Below, piece by piece: positions 13,810 to 15,249 of a DNA stretch of 15,249 nt (positions are counted from its first letter, which is position 1; each line of letters starts with the position of its first letter). The notes below the pieces were generated by a model, which saw only the letters and a program-made list of their open reading frames with translations, was not told the origin of the DNA and ran no database searches. The translations under genes and the position numbers were made by a program. The DNA is from JBEKIK01 sp050013075 (GTDB lineage: Bacteria; Planctomycetota; Planctomycetia; Pirellulales; Thermoguttaceae), in NCBI GenBank assembly GCA_050013075.1, contig JBEKFZ010000102.1, forward strand, positions 1-15,249. Direction: 5' to 3'.

Positions 13810-14880
13810 TTACAGATTTTCGCAGACCAGATCGCCGACTTCCCTGGTCCCATAGCCCATCTTGCCCGCGGCCTGGCTTTTCATCTTCGTGCCGGTGACG
13901 GTTTGGATGGCCTTCATCACCCTCGCGGCGGCCGTTTCGTAGCCGCAATGTTCCAAAAGCATGGCAACGGCGCTAATGGTGGCAATAGGATTGATGACGT
14001 TCTTGCCGGTGTATTTCGGTGCGCTTCCACCCATGGGCTCGAACATGCTGGTTCCGCCCGGCTCGGGATTGATGTTTCCACCGGCCGCCACGCCCATGCC
14101 GCCTTGCAGAATGCCGGCCAGGTCGGTGATGATGTCGCCAAACATGTTGGTGGTCACAATCACGTCATAAAATTCGGGATTTTTGATCATCCACATGCAG
14201 CAGGCGTCGACGTGGTTGTAGTCGGTCTGGATGTCGGGAAATTCCTTGGCCACGTCTTGGAAGGTCCGCCACCAAAGGTCGTGCCCGAAAGTGAGCACGT
14301 TGGTTTTGGCCACCAGCGTGAGTCGTTTTCTTTTATTTCGCTTGCGGGTGAAGTTGAAGGCCCAGCGAATGCAGCGTTCGCAACCCTTGCGGGTGTAGAC
14401 GGCGGTTTGCAGGGCGACTTCGTCGGGCGTGCCTTTCTTCAAAAAACCGCCCACGCCGGCATACATGTCTTCGGTGTTTTCGCGGACCACGACAAAGTCG
14501 ATATCCTCGGGCTTTTTGCCGGCCAGGGGCGTTTCCACGCCGGGATATAACTTTACCGGGCGAAGGTTGATGTACTGATCGAAACGGAATCGCAATTCCA
14601 GGAGCAACCCTTTTTCCAAGATGCCAGGGGCCACGTCGGGATGGCCCACCGCTCCGAGGAGAATAGCGGGAAAGGTCCGCAATTCCTCGAGCACGGCCGG
14701 GGGCAGAATTTCGCCGGTTTTCAGATAACGATTGCCGCCAAGATCGAAATCCTTGGCGTCTAATTGAAAGCCTTCCAACCGGGCAACGGCCCGAAGCACC
14801 TTGACTCCCTCGGCCGCAACCTCGGGCCCGGTCCCGTCTCCGCCGATCACCGCGATCCGCAAAGTATTTTTATTGCTCAC
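13810..14880 (-). CDS. leuB: 3-isopropylmalate dehydrogenase
   Basis: 356 residues, full length. It oxidises and decarboxylates 3-isopropylmalate with NAD+ in leucine synthesis (cytoplasm). Seen: GGDGTGPEV near the N-terminus, ILLGAVGHP, the substrate-binding LRFRFDQYINLRPVKLYPGV block, VVRENTEDMYAGVGG, the KTNVL motif with its catalytic Lys, NHVDACCMWMI, the metal-binding VTTNMFGDIITDLAG, and GGSAPKYTGKNVINP for NAD. The sequence is closest in form to the shorter actinobacterial LeuB type. The NTED variant of the RE(G/N)TE block is also seen in tartrate and isocitrate dehydrogenases, so the substrate is likely but not certain. Start is GTG with AAGGAAG six bases upstream. It has its own promoter; no other leu gene is visible here. 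Confidence 0.9.
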   Translation of the reverse strand: MSNKNTLRIAVIGGDGTGPEVAAEGVKVLRAVARLEGFQLDAKDFDLGGNRYLKTGEILPPAVLEELRTFPAILLGAVGHPDVAPGILEKGLLLELRFRFDQYINLRPVKLYPGVETPLAGKKPEDIDFVVVRENTEDMYAGVGGFLKKGTPDEVALQTAVYTRKGCERCIRWAFNFTRKRNKRKRLTLVAKTNVLTFGHDLWWRTFQDVAKEFPDIQTDYNHVDACCMWMIKNPEFYDVIVTTNMFGDIITDLAGILQGGMGVAAGGNINPEPGGTSMFEPMGGSAPKYTGKNVINPIATISAVAMLLEHCGYETAAARVMKAIQTVTGTKMKSQAAGKMGYGTREVGDLVCENL

Positions 14881-14915
14881 GTGAAACTTCCTTATTGCAT
14901 AAATATGTTTGAGGA

Positions 14916-15206
14916 TTATGGATTGAAACTTCTTATTATAATGGCGGGCGAGTTTTTCTCAAGCGGCCATCGTAAAGCATATAAAATGCCCCCTTCTTTA
15001 ATCCACTCCGGAAACAGTATAAAATAACTAAAGGCAGGCGTCCGATCGGTCCCAAAATTCTTCACGTCCGGCAGCCGGTTCATGATTAAGGGTAAAAAAT
15101 CCTTTGAAAAACACACTACCCGGGCCCGATCCGGCGCCTTTTTACTATCGGTGCTGCCGTTGGGCGCGCCGGCCGGAGCGGTGCTGATAGCCGTCGCGGC
15201 CTTCAT
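14916..15206 (-). CDS. Doubtful small hypothetical protein
   Basis: 96 residues, not recognised. For: AAGGAAG lies seven bases before the ATG, and the frame is open up to a TAA 35 bases before leuB. Against: no domain, an Ala/Ser/Pro-rich start, no clear structure in the rest (CFSKDFLPLIMNRLPDVKNF is the most protein-like part), and the leuB promoter lies inside its 3' end. It may be a real lineage-specific protein, a decayed gene, or chance. The rest of the window edge (15207-15249) shows nothing further. Confidence 0.3.
   Translation of the reverse strand: MKAATAISTAPAGAPNGSTDSKKAPDRARVVCFSKDFLPLIMNRLPDVKNFGTDRTPAFSYFILFPEWIKEGGILYALRWPLEKNSPAIIIRSFNP
14935..14962 (-). promoter_or_regulatory. 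Promoter of leuB
   Basis: On the minus strand: TTGAGA (14957-14962), 16-base spacer, TATAAT (14935-14940). The start of transcription would be near 14928, about 48 bases before the GTG start. A short direct repeat, AATAAG(G)AAGTTTCA, occurs at the likely start site and again at the Shine-Dalgarno. Confidence 0.55.
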
Positions 15207-15249
15207 TGCTTATCTTCCTTGTACAACAGGAGAGTTCGTTTTCGACGAC

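Noticed and set aside
13567..14550. 327-codon plus-strand open frame antisense to vapB and leuB
   Set aside because: It is the mirror of leuB codon usage (His/Gly/Val-rich), with no ribosome binding site; leuB on the minus strand has full family motifs.

Overview
This window looks like a piece of a planctomycete (PVC-group) chromosome. The evidence is the giant autotransporter-repeat protein with a PEP-CTERM sorting tail, the zinc-ribbon plus multi-membrane-segment protein, the short cold-shock/RRM operon, an N-domain-less MgtE-type transporter and an actinobacterial-type LeuB. Good Shine-Dalgarno sites precede most genes. This assignment is inference from protein families; there is no rRNA or other taxonomic marker in the window.

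Layout. Nearly half the window (15-7130, minus) is one gene for an exported ~2,370-residue beta-repeat protein with a signal peptide, about 14 autotransporter-associated strand repeats and a C-terminal PEP-CTERM anchor. A ~650-bp spacer with imperfect duplications separates it from a divergent zinc-ribbon membrane protein (7778-8845, plus). That gene converges on an MgtE-family divalent cation transporter (8863-9855, minus), and the junction is a heptamer-repeat hairpin. A ~700-bp spacer follows, holding an orphan terminator-like hairpin, a perfect 9-2-9 palindrome, a likely promoter and a long structured leader. The leader feeds a two-gene RNA-binding operon (cold-shock protein, then RRM protein; 10553-11087), closed by a textbook intrinsic terminator.

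From about 11,250 to 13,760 lies an accessory island. It holds a DUF433/DUF5615 toxin-antitoxin pair whose toxin carries an in-frame TGA, a decayed tail of a DUF2442-like gene, an AT-rich orphan gene for a one-pass membrane coiled-coil protein, and an apparently intact VapBC pair. The vapBC promoter overlaps two inverted repeats and seems to give a leaderless antitoxin mRNA. The window ends in leuB (3-isopropylmalate dehydrogenase, minus, GTG start) with its own promoter, and a doubtful small ORF upstream.

The housekeeping parts (MgtE, csp/rrm, leuB) are ordinary. The unusual material is the modular build of the giant surface protein, the island of living and dead toxin-antitoxin genes around an unknown membrane protein, and several structured noncoding elements.
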